Positions 34,579 to 44,775 are shown, counted from the stretch's first letter. The stretch: 64,000 bases of DNA from Crenobacter caeni (GCF_010435965.1 NZ_JAAGAA010000014.1:1-64000); one strand, 5' to 3'. Made by a program: numbers and translations. The notes: generated by a model not told the origin, from the sequence alone.

Positions 34579-35757
34579 TCAGCCGGGCACCCGCACCCAG
34601 CCTTCCATCAGGATGCGTGCGCTGCGGCTCATCACCGCCTTGGTGACGGTCCATTCTCCATCAACCAGCTTCGCCTCGGCGCCGACGCGCAGGGTGCCCG
34701 ACGGGTGGCCGAAGCGCACCGCGCTTTTCTCGCCGCCGCCGGCGGCGAGGTTGACCAGAGTGCCTGGAATCGCCGCGGCGGTGCCGATGGCCACCGCACA
34801 GGTGCCCATCATCGCGTGGTGCAGCTTGCCCATCGACAGCGCGCGCACCAGGAGGTCGACGTCGGTCGCGGCGATCGGCTTGCCGCTGGCGGCGGTGTAG
34901 TTTTTCGGCGGCGCGACAAAGGCGATCTTCGGCGTGTGCTGACGCGTGGCGGCTTCGTCCGCAGTCTTGATCAACCCCATGCGCAAGGCGCCGGCGACGC
35001 GGATCGCCTCGAAGCGCGCAAGCGCTGCCGCGTCGGTGTTGATGTCTTCCCTCAGTTCGGTGCCGGTGTAGCCGATGTCCTCGGCGTTGACGAACACGGT
35101 CGGGATGCCGGCGTTGATCATGGTCGCCGGGAAGGTGCCGACGCCGGGCACTTCCAGCTGGTCGACCAGATGGCCGGTCGGGAACATCGCGCCGCCGTCG
35201 TCGCCGTCGTCGGACGGGTTGATGAATTCGAGCACGATTTCGGCGGCCGGGAAGGTCACGCCGTCGAGCTCGAAGTCGCCGGTCTCCTGCACCTGGCCGT
35301 TGCTCACAGGCACGTGGGCGATGATGGTCTTGCCGATATTGGCCTGCCAGATGCGTACCGTGCAGACGCCGTTGTCAGGCACGCGCGCGGGGTCGATCAG
35401 GCCGGCGTGGATGGCGAAGGCGCCGGCGGCGGTGGACAGGTTGCCGCAGTTGCCCGACCAGTCGACAAAGGGCTTGTCGATCGAAACCTGGCCGTACAGG
35501 TAGTCGACGTCGTGCCCGGGCACGCTGGCGCGCGACAGGATCACGCACTTGGACGTGCTGGAGGTGGCGCCGCCCATGCCGTCGATATGCGCGGCGTAGG
35601 GGTCGGGGCTGCCGATCACGCGCATGAAGAGTTCGTCGCGCGCGCGGCCGGGGCTCTGGCAGGCGGCGGGCAGGTCTTCCAGGCGGAAGAACACGCCCTT
35701 GCTGGTGCCGCCGCGCATATACGTCGCGGGGACGCGTTGCTGGGGAGGATGGCTCAT
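34579..35757 (-). CDS. prpF: 2-methylaconitate cis-trans isomerase PrpF
   Basis: A 392-residue member of the PrpF/diaminopimelate-epimerase-fold family. It isomerises the 2-methylaconitate made by AcnD so that an aconitase can finish the methylcitrate cycle. Signatures are TYMRGGTSKGVFFR (about 12-25), GMGGATSSTSKCVIL, and DWSGNCGNLSTAAGAFA, the conserved Cys-bearing catalytic loop. It is the last gene of prpB-prpC-acnD-prpF, 57 bases after acnD. The acnD+prpF pair replaces prpD, as in Ralstonia, Shewanella and Neisseria. Confidence 0.96.
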   Translation of the reverse strand: MSHPPQQRVPATYMRGGTSKGVFFRLEDLPAACQSPGRARDELFMRVIGSPDPYAAHIDGMGGATSSTSKCVILSRASVPGHDVDYLYGQVSIDKPFVDWSGNCGNLSTAAGAFAIHAGLIDPARVPDNGVCTVRIWQANIGKTIIAHVPVSNGQVQETGDFELDGVTFPAAEIVLEFINPSDDGDDGGAMFPTGHLVDQLEVPGVGTFPATMINAGIPTVFVNAEDIGYTGTELREDINTDAAALARFEAIRVAGALRMGLIKTADEAATRQHTPKIAFVAPPKNYTAASGKPIAATDVDLLVRALSMGKLHHAMMGTCAVAIGTAAAIPGTLVNLAAGGGEKSAVRFGHPSGTLRVGAEAKLVDGEWTVTKAVMSRSARILMEGWVRVPG

Positions 35758-35814
35758 GGCATCAATCCTGAAAGGTTGGGGTTGGGCAGGCGGCGAGCCG
35801 CCTGCCCATGAGGC

Positions 35815-38436
35815 TTACGCCGGTTCGGCTTCGCGTGTGGTCGACGCCAGGAAGTCCTGCGCGAAACGCTGCAGCACGCCGCCGGCCTTATAGACGCGCA
35901 CTTCGGCTGCGGTGTCGAGGCGGCAGGTGACCTTGGTTTCGACCGTCTCGCCACCCTTGCGGTGGATGACCAGCGTCAGCTCGCCGCGCGGCACGATCTC
36001 GCCCTTGACGTCAAAGGTCTCGGTGCCGTCAAGTTGTAGAGTCTTGCGGTCAGTGCCCGGCTTGAACTCCAGTGGCAGCACGCCCATGCCGACCAGGTTG
36101 GTACGGTGGATGCGCTCGAAGCCCTCGGCGACGATGGCCTCGACGCCGGCCAGACGCACGCCCTTGGCCGCCCAGTCACGCGAGCTGCCCTGGCCGTAGT
36201 CGGCGCCGGCGACGATGATCAGGTTCTGCTTGCGGCCCATATAGGTCTCGATCGCTTCCCACATGCGCATCACCCGGCCTTCCGGCTCGACGCGGGCGAG
36301 CGAGCCTTGCTTGACCTCGCCGTTCACTACCGCCATCTCGTTGACGAGCTTGGGGTTGGCGAAGGTCGCGCGCTGCGCGGTGAGGTGGTCGCCGCGGTGC
36401 GTCGCGTACGAGTTGAAGTCCTCTTCGGGCAGGCCCATCTTTGCCAGGTACTCGCCGGCGGCGGAGCTGGCGAGGATCGCGTTGGACGGCGACAGGTGGT
36501 CGGTGGTGATGTTGTCACCCAACAGCGCCAGCGGGCGCATGCCACGGAGCGTGCGCTCGCCGGCCAGCGCGCCTTCCCAGTAGGGCGGGCGGCGGATATA
36601 GGTGCTCATCGGGCGCCAGGCGTACAGCGGGCTTTCCGCCTGCTCTGCCTCGCCCAGGTCGAACATCGGGATGTAGACCTGACGGAACTGCTCGGGCTTG
36701 ACGCTGGCCTCGACGATGGCGTCGATTTCTTCATCCGACGGCCAGATGTCCTGCAGGCGGATCTCGCGGCCGTCGACCACGCCCAGCACGTCCTGTTCGA
36801 TGTCAAAGCGCACGGTGCCGGCGATCGCGTAGGCGACGACCAAGGGCGGCGAGGCGAGGAAGGCCTGCTTGGCGTAGGGGTGGATGCGGCCGTCAAAGTT
36901 GCGGTTGCCCGACAGCACCGCGGTCGCGTACAGGTCGCGTTCGATGATTTCCTGCTGGATCTTGGGGTCGAGCGCGCCGGACATGCCGTTGCAGGTGGTG
37001 CAGGCGAAGGCGACGATGCCGAAGCCCAGCTTCTCCAGTTCACCCAGCAGGCCGGCTTCTTTCAGGTACAGCTCGGCGACCTTGGAACCCGGCGCGAACG
37101 AGGACTTCACCCACGGCTTGCGGATCAGGCCCAGCTGGTTGGCCTTCTTGGCCAACAGGCCGGCGGCGACCACGTTGCGCGGGTTGGAGGTGTTGGTGCA
37201 GCTGGTGATCGCGGCGATGACTACCGCGCCGTCCGGCAGCAGGCCCTTGGCTTCCTCGGCTCGGGCGGCGGCGAGCTTGGTCTCGTCCGCGATGCCTCGC
37301 TCTTGCAGCGCGGACGTCGGCAGACGGCGGTGCGGGTTGGACGGGCCGGCCATATTGCGCACGACGCTCGCCAGATCAAACTCGAGCACGCGCTCGTAGT
37401 CGGCGCTAACGAGCGCGTCGGCCCACAGGCCGGTGGTCTTGGCGTAGTTTTCCACCAGCGCGACCTGCTCGGGGTCGCGGCCGGTCAGCTTCAGGTAGGC
37501 GATGGTCTGCGCGTCGATGTAGAACATCGCCGCGGTCGCGCCGTACTCCGGGCACATATTGGAGATGGTCGCGCGGTCGCCGATCGACAGGCTGTCCGCG
37601 CCCTCGCCGAAGAATTCGACGTAGGCGCCGACCACCCGCTCCTTGCGCAGAAACTCGGTCAGCGCGAGCACGATGTCGGTCGCGGTGATGCCGGCCTGGC
37701 GGTGGCCGGTGAGTTTGACGCCGACGATGTCGGGCAGGCGCATCATCGACGGGTGGCCGAGCATCACGGTCTCGGCTTCCAGACCGCCGACGCCGATGGC
37801 GATCACGCCCAGCGCGTCCACGTGCGGGGTGTGGCTGTCGGTGCCGACGCAGGTGTCGGGGAAGGCGACGCCGTCGCGCGCCTGGATCACCGGCGACATC
37901 TTCTCCAGGTTGATCTGGTGCATGATGCCGTTGCCGGCCGGGATCACGTCGACGTTCTTGAACGCGGTGCGCGTCCAGTCGATGAAGTGGAAGCGGTCCT
38001 CGTTGCGGCGCTCTTCGATCGCGCGGTTCTTGGCGAAGGCGTCCGGGTCGAAACCGCCGCACTCGACGGCGAGCGAGTGGTCGACGATCAGCTGGGTCGG
38101 CACCACCGGGTTGACCTGCGACGGGTCACCGCCCTGGTCGGCAATCGCGTCGCGCAGGCCGGCCAGATCCACCAGCGCGGTCTGGCCCAGAATGTCGTGG
38201 CAGACCACGCGCGCCGGGAACCACGGGAAGTCGAGGTCGCGGCGGCGTTCGATCAGCTGCGTGAGCGAGTCGGTGAGGGCGGCCGGTTCGCAGCGGCGCA
38301 CCAGGTTCTCCGCGAGCACGCGCGAGGTGTACGGCAGGCGGGCCCAGGCGCCGGGGGCGATGGCGTCGACGGCGGCGGCAGCGTCGAAGTAGTCGAGCGA
38401 GCTGCCCGGCAGCGGTTTGCGGTATTGACGGTTCAT
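35815..38436 (-). CDS. acnD: 2-methylcitrate dehydratase, Fe/S-dependent (AcnD)
   Basis: An 873-residue aconitase-superfamily enzyme that dehydrates 2-methylcitrate. The [4Fe-4S] ligands are the Cys in AITSCTNTSNP and the two in FACTTCNGMSG. The swivel domain has DYGQGSSRDWAAKGV. At ~870 residues it is slightly shorter than AcnA (~890), as AcnD proteins are. Position between prpC and prpF separates it from housekeeping aconitases. Located in the cytoplasm; oxidant-sensitive cluster expected. Confidence 0.95.
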   Translation of the reverse strand: MNRQYRKPLPGSSLDYFDAAAAVDAIAPGAWARLPYTSRVLAENLVRRCEPAALTDSLTQLIERRRDLDFPWFPARVVCHDILGQTALVDLAGLRDAIADQGGDPSQVNPVVPTQLIVDHSLAVECGGFDPDAFAKNRAIEERRNEDRFHFIDWTRTAFKNVDVIPAGNGIMHQINLEKMSPVIQARDGVAFPDTCVGTDSHTPHVDALGVIAIGVGGLEAETVMLGHPSMMRLPDIVGVKLTGHRQAGITATDIVLALTEFLRKERVVGAYVEFFGEGADSLSIGDRATISNMCPEYGATAAMFYIDAQTIAYLKLTGRDPEQVALVENYAKTTGLWADALVSADYERVLEFDLASVVRNMAGPSNPHRRLPTSALQERGIADETKLAAARAEEAKGLLPDGAVVIAAITSCTNTSNPRNVVAAGLLAKKANQLGLIRKPWVKSSFAPGSKVAELYLKEAGLLGELEKLGFGIVAFACTTCNGMSGALDPKIQQEIIERDLYATAVLSGNRNFDGRIHPYAKQAFLASPPLVVAYAIAGTVRFDIEQDVLGVVDGREIRLQDIWPSDEEIDAIVEASVKPEQFRQVYIPMFDLGEAEQAESPLYAWRPMSTYIRRPPYWEGALAGERTLRGMRPLALLGDNITTDHLSPSNAILASSAAGEYLAKMGLPEEDFNSYATHRGDHLTAQRATFANPKLVNEMAVVNGEVKQGSLARVEPEGRVMRMWEAIETYMGRKQNLIIVAGADYGQGSSRDWAAKGVRLAGVEAIVAEGFERIHRTNLVGMGVLPLEFKPGTDRKTLQLDGTETFDVKGEIVPRGELTLVIHRKGGETVETKVTCRLDTAAEVRVYKAGGVLQRFAQDFLASTTREAEPA

Positions 38437-38529
38437 GGTTTCGTTCTTTGTTGTCCGGTTGGTTCAGCGCGTGCGGGGAGCGGGGCGCAAGGCCCGGCTC
38501 CCCGACACGCGGCGATCACGCCTGGGCGC

Positions 38530-39678
38530 TTAGCGCGCTTCGATCGGCACGAAGCTGCGGTCTTCGGGGCCGGTGTAGTTCGCGCTCGGGCGGATGATCT
38601 TGCCGTCGATGCGCTGCTCGATCACGTGCGCGCTCCAGCCGCTGGTGCGGGCGATCACGAACAGCGGGGTGAACATCGCGGTCGGCACGCCCATCATGTG
38701 GTAGGACACAGCGCTGAACCAGTCGAGGTTGGGGAACATCTTCTTGATGTCCCACATCACGCTCTCCAGACGCTCGGCGATGTCGTACATCTTGGTGTCG
38801 CCGGCACACTCGGACAGCTCGCGCGCGACCTCCTTGATCACCTTGTTGCGCGGGTCGGAGATCGTGTACACCGGGTGGCCGAAGCCGATCACCACTTCCT
38901 TCTTCTCGACGCGGGCCTTGATGTCGGCTTCCGCCTCGTCAGGCGTCTCGTAGCGCTTCTGGATCTCGAAGGCCACCTCGTTGGCGCCGCCGTGCTTGGG
39001 GCCGCGCAGCGCGCCGATGGCGCCGGTGATGCTCGAGTACATGTCCGAACCCGTGCCGGCAATCACGCGGCCGGTGAAGGTGCTGGCGTTGAACTCGTGC
39101 TCGGCGTACAGGATCAGCGAGGTGTGCATCGCGCGCACCCACAGCTCGGACGGCTTCTCGCCGTGCAGGAGGTGCAGGAAGTGGCCGCCGATCGAGTCAT
39201 CGTCGGTTTCCACTTCGATGCGGCGGCCGTTGGTGCTGAAGTGGTACCAGTAGAGCAGCATCGAGCCGAAGCTCGCCATCAGGCGGTCGGCGATGTCGCG
39301 CGCGCCGGCGATGTTGTGGTCGTCCTTCTCCGGCAGCGTGCAACCGAGTGCGGACACACCGGTGCGCATCACGTCCATCGGGTGGGCGGACGCCGGCAGC
39401 GCCTCGAGCACGGCCTTCACTGCAGCGGGCAGGCCGCGCAGTGCCTTGAGTTTCTGCTTGTAGCCGGCAAGTTCAGCCTTGTTCGGCAGCTTGCCGTGCA
39501 CCAAGAGGTAGGCGACTTCTTCGAATTCGCAGCGATCGGCGATGTCGAGGATGTCGTAACCGCGGTAGTTGAGGTCGTTGCCGCTACGGCCGACCGTGCA
39601 CAGCGCGGTATTGCCGGCGGCGACGCCGGAGAGGGCAACCGACTTCTTCGGCTTGCCGGTGATGACCACTTCGCTCAT
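38530..39678 (-). CDS. prpC: 2-methylcitrate synthase
   Basis: A 382-residue citrate-synthase-family enzyme that condenses propionyl-CoA with oxaloacetate. Active-site segments are [23 protein letters not shown] near the start, [10 protein letters not shown] with a catalytic-region His, GFGHPVY with the second, and the Asp-containing segment near the C-terminus. Its length and the operon position (between prpB and acnD) favour methylcitrate synthase over GltA (~430). Confidence 0.96.
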   Translation of the reverse strand: MSEVVITGKPKKSVALSGVAAGNTALCTVGRSGNDLNYRGYDILDIADRCEFEEVAYLLVHGKLPNKAELAGYKQKLKALRGLPAAVKAVLEALPASAHPMDVMRTGVSALGCTLPEKDDHNIAGARDIADRLMASFGSMLLYWYHFSTNGRRIEVETDDDSIGGHFLHLLHGEKPSELWVRAMHTSLILYAEHEFNASTFTGRVIAGTGSDMYSSITGAIGALRGPKHGGANEVAFEIQKRYETPDEAEADIKARVEKKEVVIGFGHPVYTISDPRNKVIKEVARELSECAGDTKMYDIAERLESVMWDIKKMFPNLDWFSAVSYHMMGVPTAMFTPLFVIARTSGWSAHVIEQRIDGKIIRPSANYTGPEDRSFVPIEAR

Positions 39679-39723
39679 TGCGTTCTCCTTGCTCTCGTTG
39701 TTGCTTGCTGCGGCGTAGCCGCC

Positions 39724-40605
39724 TTACTTGTTCTTGCCTTCGGCGAACAGCGCGTCGAGCTTCTGCTCGTACGCGTGGTAGCCGAGGTGGTCGTAGAGCT
39801 CCATCCGCGTCTGCATGGCCGGCACGGACGCCGCCTGCGTGCCGTCGCGGCGCAGCGTCTCGTACACGCCAAGCGCGGCCTTGGAGGCGGCGCGGAAGGC
39901 GGACAGCGGGTAGAGCACCAGGCCCACGCCGTTCTTGCCCAGCTCTTCGGTGGTATAGAGCGGGGTCGAGCCGAATTCGGTGATGTTGGCGAGTACCGGC
40001 ACTTTCACCGCTTCGGCGAACTGCTTGTACATCGCAAGGTCGGTGATCGCCTCGGGGAAGATCATGTCGGCGCCGGCCTCGACGCAGGCGATCGCGCGTT
40101 CGATCGCGGCGTCCAGCCCCTCGACCGCCAGCGCGTCGGTGCGCGCCATGATCACCATGTCCTGGCGACGCGCGTCTACGGCGGCCTTCACGCGGTCGAC
40201 CATCTCGTCCTTGCTGACGATGGCCTTGTTCGGGCGGTGGCCGCAGCGTTTTTGCTGGACCTGGTCTTCGATATGCACGGCGGCGGCACCGGCCTTCTCG
40301 AGGTTGCGCACGGCGCGCGCGATATTGAAGGCGCCACCCCAGCCGGTGTCGATGTCGACCAGCAGCGGCAGGTCGGTCACGTCGGTGATGCGGCGCACGT
40401 CGATCAGCACGTCTTCCAGCGTGGTGATGCCAAGGTCGGGGATGCCGCACGAGCACGCGGCGACGCCGCCGCCAGACAGGTACAGCGCCTTGAAGCCGGA
40501 ATGCTCGGCAAGGCGGGCGAAATAGGCGTTGACGGCGCCGACGACCTGCAGGGGTTTCTCCTGCTCGACGGCGAGGCGGAAGCGTTGACCCGGTAAGAGC
40601 GACAT
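39724..40605 (-). CDS. prpB: 2-methylisocitrate lyase
   Basis: A 293-residue isocitrate-lyase/PEP-mutase-superfamily enzyme that splits 2-methylisocitrate into pyruvate and succinate. The catalytic loop KRCGHRPNK (about 123-131) has the conserved Cys, and [11 protein letters not shown] with [10 protein letters not shown] forms the metal site. It is the first gene of the methylcitrate operon, so the promoter lies in 40606-40870, shared with the divergent rpoE gene. No prpR-type regulator is present in the window. Confidence 0.97.
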   Translation of the reverse strand: MSLLPGQRFRLAVEQEKPLQVVGAVNAYFARLAEHSGFKALYLSGGGVAACSCGIPDLGITTLEDVLIDVRRITDVTDLPLLVDIDTGWGGAFNIARAVRNLEKAGAAAVHIEDQVQQKRCGHRPNKAIVSKDEMVDRVKAAVDARRQDMVIMARTDALAVEGLDAAIERAIACVEAGADMIFPEAITDLAMYKQFAEAVKVPVLANITEFGSTPLYTTEELGKNGVGLVLYPLSAFRAASKAALGVYETLRRDGTQAASVPAMQTRMELYDHLGYHAYEQKLDALFAEGKNK

Positions 40606-40870
40606 CGAGGCTTTCCTTTGTATGTGGTTGGGTGCTTGTCCGACATTCTAGCAAGTGCTTGGTGAAAATGACAATCGGAATATTGGCGCGGATGCTGCAG
40701 GAAGCCTGCGGTTGGGCAGCGCGTGGCGGCGCCTGTTTTGCTTTGCAGCAGGGTCTGCTAAGGTGTGCGCACTTTTGCGCAAGAACTAATCGGATATATG
40801 CGAGTCACACCTGAGAGACTGATTGGCGGCCGCGTCGGCCCGCGTTTGCGGCAGGGGGCGCGCGCGGCCC

Positions 40871-41470
40871 ATGAGTGAGCGGGAACTTGACCAGCAGCTG
40901 GTCGAACGCGTGCAGCGCGGGGAAAAGCGCGCGTTCGACCTGTTGGTCGCCAAGTACCAGAAACGGCTCGGCCGGTTGCTGTCCCGCTTCATCAAGGACA
41001 GCGCCGACGTCGAGGATGTCACGCAGGAAGCCTTCGTCAAGGCGTACCGTGCGCTGCCGTCGTTTAGGGGCGAAAGCGCCTTCTATACGTGGCTCTACCG
41101 CATCGGGATCAACACGGCGAAGAACTTTCTGGTCGCCAACGGTCGAAAGCCCATGGTCCACGCCGGGGTCGAGGACGAGGACGGGGAGACGCTCGATCTG
41201 TCGAGCCAGGTCCCCGACTTCCACACGCCCGAAGCGGACCTGATGAACCAGCAGATCCTCGCGACGGTCAACCAGGCGGTCGAGGCCCTGCCGGAGGATT
41301 TGCGCACTGCGATCACGCTGCGCGAGATGGACGGCTTGAGCTACGACGAGATCGCACAGGTGATGGGGTGTCCGATCGGCACCGTGCGTTCGCGCATTTT
41401 CAGGGCACGCGAGGCGATCGCGACGCAGTTGCGTCCGCTGCTGGATACGTCGAAAGACAAAAGGTGGTAA
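40871..41470 (+). CDS. rpoE: RNA polymerase sigma-E/AlgU-type ECF sigma factor
   Basis: A 199-residue ECF sigma factor. Region 2 is visible as QRGEKRAFDLLVAKYQKRL through DVEDVTQEAFVKAYRALPSF, and region 4 as LREMDGLSYDEIAQVMGCPIGTVRSRIFRAREA. It should direct transcription of envelope-stress genes and be held at the membrane by the product of the next gene. The ATG at 40871 matches the usual MSEREID-type N-terminus. Operon: rpoE-rseA-rseB-rseC-degP, the same order as Pseudomonas algU-mucA-mucB-mucC-mucD. Autoregulation is expected from the family. Confidence 0.96.
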   Translation: MSERELDQQLVERVQRGEKRAFDLLVAKYQKRLGRLLSRFIKDSADVEDVTQEAFVKAYRALPSFRGESAFYTWLYRIGINTAKNFLVANGRKPMVHAGVEDEDGETLDLSSQVPDFHTPEADLMNQQILATVNQAVEALPEDLRTAITLREMDGLSYDEIAQVMGCPIGTVRSRIFRAREAIATQLRPLLDTSKDKRW

Positions 41471-41472
41471 AG

Positions 41473-41949
41473 ATGAACGAAAAAATATCCGCATTGATGG
41501 ACGGCGAGCTCTCGCCGAACGAAGTCGACGACGTGAGCGACGCGCTGCTCGCCGAAGAGTCGCTCTCGGCGTGCTGGAGCGAGTATCACCTGATCGGCGA
41601 GGCGATGCGCCGCAACGGCGTGCTGACGCTGGACGTGCGCGAAAAAGTATCTGCCCGGTTGCGTGACGAGCCGACGGTGCTCTCGCCGCGCGCCCCGCTG
41701 CGCCAGCGTCCGGTGCGCCGCTACGCGGCGATGGCCGCGACGGTCGCGTTTGCCGCGGCGGTCGGTTGGGTCGGCTTCGGGCAGGACCCGGCGTCCCAGG
41801 TGGTCGTCGCACAAGCCGTCCCGGTCTCTCAAGACGTGTTCGCGCCGGTCTCCGGCGTCGAGGCGCCTTACCTTGCCGCGCATCAGGAGGCCGCCGGTGG
41901 CGGCCTGGTCCGGGTCAGCATGGCCGCCGGTGCCAAGGTGGCACATTGA
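41473..41949 (+). CDS. rseA: Anti-sigma-E factor RseA/MucA
   Basis: A 158-residue single-pass inner-membrane protein. The cytoplasmic N-terminal sigma-binding domain begins KISALMDGELSPNEVDDV, a membrane helix lies at about 77-93 (YAAMAATVAFAAAVGWVGF), and the periplasmic tail is Val/Ala-rich. It sequesters RpoE until cleaved by the DegS/RseP-type cascade. The ATG is 2 bases after the rpoE stop, with AGGTGG upstream. Its stop overlaps the rseB start by one base (TGATG). Confidence 0.93.
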   Translation: MNEKISALMDGELSPNEVDDVSDALLAEESLSACWSEYHLIGEAMRRNGVLTLDVREKVSARLRDEPTVLSPRAPLRQRPVRRYAAMAATVAFAAAVGWVGFGQDPASQVVVAQAVPVSQDVFAPVSGVEAPYLAAHQEAAGGGLVRVSMAAGAKVAH

Positions 41950-42908
41950 TGCGCGGCTTGTTGTTGCCTTTTGCCGTCACCTTGCTGGGTGCCGGTTCCG
42001 TTCATGCGTCAGCAGCCGACGACTGGGCCTTGCTCGGCAAGGCCGCGGCTGTTGCCCGCACGCAGCCGCTCGCCGGCAGTTATCTGCACCAGGTCGGCAG
42101 CGCCGCAGAGACTTTCCGCATCGAACGCGCGCAGGCGCACGGCAAGGTGCGCGAGCGGCGCGTTTCGCTCGACGGCCTGCCGCGCGAGGTGATCCGCAAC
42201 GGTGACGCCGTCGTCAGCGCGGGGCCCGACCCGCGTGCGTTGCAGGCAGCCAAGGCAAGTTCGGTCAAGCTCTTCCCTGCGCTGTTGCCCGAGGGCGTGG
42301 ACGCGCTGCAGCAAGGCTACACGCTGACCCGGCTGGGGCAGTCGCGCGTCGCCATGCGCGATTGCCAGTGGCTGGAACTCAAGCCGCGCGAGGCCGGCCA
42401 GCGTTACGCGCTGCGCCTGTGCGTGGACGGCAAGTCGCACCTGCCGCTCAAGACGATGACGCTGACCCCGCAGGGGCAGGTGGTCGAGTCGTTCAGCTTC
42501 ATCGACCTGAACCTCAACGTCGGCAAGCTGAAGGTCGACGTCAAGCCCGCTTACAAGCTGTCGGCCAAGTCGTCGGCGCAGCGCGCGGCGGCAGACACGC
42601 CGACCCCCGCGCTCGAGTTGCGCGGTATGCCGGCCGGCTTCACGCTGGTGCAGGCCGGCGAGCGCCGCCTGCCCGGCGACGAGGGGGCGGCGCCGGTTCA
42701 GCATTTTGTCTACAGCGACGGGCTGGTGATGCTGTCGGTGTTTGCCGAGCCCGGCGCGCAGGCGCGCACCACCGGCGCGCACGGTTACGGCGCGCTGTCC
42801 GTGGTGTCCGACCCGGAGGGCGACTACCAGCTCACGCTGGTCGGCGAACTGCCCGAGGCTTCGCTCGCCGCGATCGCGCGCGGCCTGCGCATCAGCAAGA
42901 AACCATGA
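41949..42908 (+). CDS. rseB: Sigma-E regulatory protein RseB/MucB
   Basis: A 319-residue periplasmic protein with a signal peptide (about 1-20, ending HASA). The two-domain lipid-binding fold is supported by YLHQVGSAAETFRI near the start and YSDGLVMLSVFAEP in the C-terminal domain. RseB binds the periplasmic part of RseA, protects it from cleavage, and lets go when it binds mislocalised lipopolysaccharide or lipoprotein. The gene is translationally coupled on both sides. Confidence 0.93.
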   Translation: MRGLLLPFAVTLLGAGSVHASAADDWALLGKAAAVARTQPLAGSYLHQVGSAAETFRIERAQAHGKVRERRVSLDGLPREVIRNGDAVVSAGPDPRALQAAKASSVKLFPALLPEGVDALQQGYTLTRLGQSRVAMRDCQWLELKPREAGQRYALRLCVDGKSHLPLKTMTLTPQGQVVESFSFIDLNLNVGKLKVDVKPAYKLSAKSSAQRAAADTPTPALELRGMPAGFTLVQAGERRLPGDEGAAPVQHFVYSDGLVMLSVFAEPGAQARTTGAHGYGALSVVSDPEGDYQLTLVGELPEASLAAIARGLRISKKP

Positions 42909-43375
42909 CCGAAGCCGAGGCACGCGTGCTGTCGGTCGAGCCCGGCCACGCCTGGGTCGAGCCGCAGCCGCACTCGCCGTGCGGCCATTGCGACCCGGTG
43001 AACGGCTGCCGCTCGATGAGCATCGCCCGCCTGTTCGGCGGCGCGACCCGCTTTCGGGTGCTCGACCCGCTGGGCGTTGCGCCGGGCGACAAGGTGTTCG
43101 TCAGCGTGCCAGAGGGTGGTGTGCTCGGCAGTGCGCTCCTGATGTACCTCGCGCCTTTGAGCGGCCTTGTCGCCGGTGCCTTGCTCGGCAATATCGCCGG
43201 CGAAGCCTTCGCCGTGGCCGGCGCGGTGCTGGGCGCCGCAGCCGCACTTTTCTGGGCGCGGCGCCGCGCAGCGCTTCTCGCGGGTGACGCGCGCTACGTG
43301 CCCGCGATCACCCGCCGTTTCGATCCCACCTTGTCAACGATGGAGATGCCCCGTAGATGCAGATCAGGAAAGTAG
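42905..43375 (+). CDS. rseC: SoxR-reducing/sigma-E regulatory protein RseC/MucC
   Basis: A 156-residue RseC-family protein. The N-terminal domain has the Cys-rich segment HSPCGHCDPVNGC (about 25-37), followed by two membrane helices (about 76-97 and 99-121). RseC has been linked both to sigma-E control and, with the Rsx complex, to SoxR reduction, and this genome encodes rsxABCDGE 33 kb away. ATGA overlap with rseB; its 3' end overlaps degP by 19 bases. Confidence 0.92.
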   Translation: MTEAEARVLSVEPGHAWVEPQPHSPCGHCDPVNGCRSMSIARLFGGATRFRVLDPLGVAPGDKVFVSVPEGGVLGSALLMYLAPLSGLVAGALLGNIAGEAFAVAGAVLGAAAALFWARRRAALLAGDARYVPAITRRFDPTLSTMEMPRRCRSGK

Positions 43376-44775
43376 CCGCGGCCAGCGTGCTGGCCTTCGC
43401 CTGCGCGGTGTCTGCGGGCGGCGTTGCTGCCGCCCCGGCCGCCTTGCCGGACTTTACCCAACTCGTCAAGAATGAAGGCCGCTCGGTCGTCAACATCAGC
43501 ACCACGCAGACCGTGCGCGAACAGGCCGGCCTGCCGCAGGGGCTGGAAGGCGACCCGTTCTTCGAGTTCTTCCGCCGCTTTGCGCCGCCGCAGCCGCCGC
43601 GCGAGTATCAGGCATCCAGCCTGGGCTCGGGCTTCATCATGAGCCCGGACGGCTACATCCTGACCAACGCGCATGTGATCGCGCGCGCCGACGAGATCAA
43701 GGTCACGCTCGGCGACAAGCGCGAATTCAAGGCGCGGGTGGTCGGCTCGGATGCGCGTACCGACGTCGCGCTCCTGAAGATCGACGCGACCGGCCTGCCC
43801 GCGGCGAGGCTGGGCAAGGCGGACGACGTCGCGGTCGGCGAGTGGGTGCTGGCGATCGGCTCGCCGTTCGGCTTCGAGAATACCGTCACCTCGGGCATCG
43901 TCTCGGCCAAGGGGCGCCAGTTGCCCGACGAGAGCTACGTGCCGTTCATCCAGACCGACGCGGCGATCAACCCAGGTAACTCGGGCGGGCCGCTGTTCAA
44001 CCTCAAGGGCGAGGTGGTCGGCGTCAATTCGCAGATCTACAGCCGCTCCGGCGGTTTCATGGGCATCTCTTTTGCGATCCCGATCGACGTCGCGCTGGAC
44101 GTCGCCGACCAGCTGAAAAAGTCCGGCAAGGTCGCGCGCGGGCGCATCGGCGTGTCGGTACAGGAGGTGAACAAGGACCTGGCCGCGTCGTTCGGGCTGG
44201 CCAGGCCCGAGGGCGCGCTGATCAATTCGGTCGAGCCGGGTGGCCCGGCCGCGCGCGCCGGCGTGCGCGCCGGCGACATCGTGCTGGCCATCGACGGCAA
44301 GCCGATCGCGAATGGCGCCGACCTGCAGCGGGCGATCGGCATGATCCGCCCGGGCAGTACGGTGAACCTGCAGCTGTGGCGCAACCGCGCGCCGCTGGCT
44401 GTGTCGGTGCGCGCCGAGGAACTGAAGGAAGCCGATCCCAGGCTTGCCGAGCGCGAGTACCGTGCGCCCGAGGAAGCAGGCCGCATCGACCAGGGCAAGC
44501 TCGGCCTGACCCTGGCGGAGCTTAACGCCGCGCAACTGAAGCAGGTCGGTGTGCCGTACGCGCTGGTGGTGCAAAACGCAGGTGCCGTGGCCGCGCGTGC
44601 GGGGATCGTCCGCGGCGACGTGATCGTCGGCGTAGCCGGCGAGGCGCTGAGCAGCCGCGCGCAGTTCCAGCGACTGCTCTCGGTGGTGAAGCCGGGCGAC
44701 GTGGTTGCGCTGCAGCTGTGGCGGCGCGGCAACCTGCTGTTCGTGCCGCTGGAAGTACCGAAGGGGACACCGTGA
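43357..44775 (+). CDS. degP: Periplasmic serine endoprotease DegP/MucD
   Basis: A 472-residue Do-family protease. It has a classical signal peptide (about 1-26, cleavage after GVAAA), the protease domain with His106, Asp136 and Ser209 (NPGNSGGP), then two PDZ domains (about 255-345 and 370-465). It degrades or refolds damaged envelope proteins and is the usual last member of the sigma-E regulon cluster. It shares long identical stretches with the lipoprotein paralogue at 2374-3858, for example GGFMGISFAIPID. Starts within rseC. Confidence 0.96.
   Translation: MQIRKVAAASVLAFACAVSAGGVAAAPAALPDFTQLVKNEGRSVVNISTTQTVREQAGLPQGLEGDPFFEFFRRFAPPQPPREYQASSLGSGFIMSPDGYILTNAHVIARADEIKVTLGDKREFKARVVGSDARTDVALLKIDATGLPAARLGKADDVAVGEWVLAIGSPFGFENTVTSGIVSAKGRQLPDESYVPFIQTDAAINPGNSGGPLFNLKGEVVGVNSQIYSRSGGFMGISFAIPIDVALDVADQLKKSGKVARGRIGVSVQEVNKDLAASFGLARPEGALINSVEPGGPAARAGVRAGDIVLAIDGKPIANGADLQRAIGMIRPGSTVNLQLWRNRAPLAVSVRAEELKEADPRLAEREYRAPEEAGRIDQGKLGLTLAELNAAQLKQVGVPYALVVQNAGAVAARAGIVRGDVIVGVAGEALSSRAQFQRLLSVVKPGDVVALQLWRRGNLLFVPLEVPKGTP

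Noticed and set aside
36106-40596. A very long plus-strand open frame (about 1,500 codons) across the methylcitrate genes
   Set aside because: It lies opposite acnD, prpC and prpB, whose proteins are clearly recognisable. Long antisense frames are expected in GC-rich DNA, and its translation is low-complexity Arg/Gly/Val/Asp with no domain.
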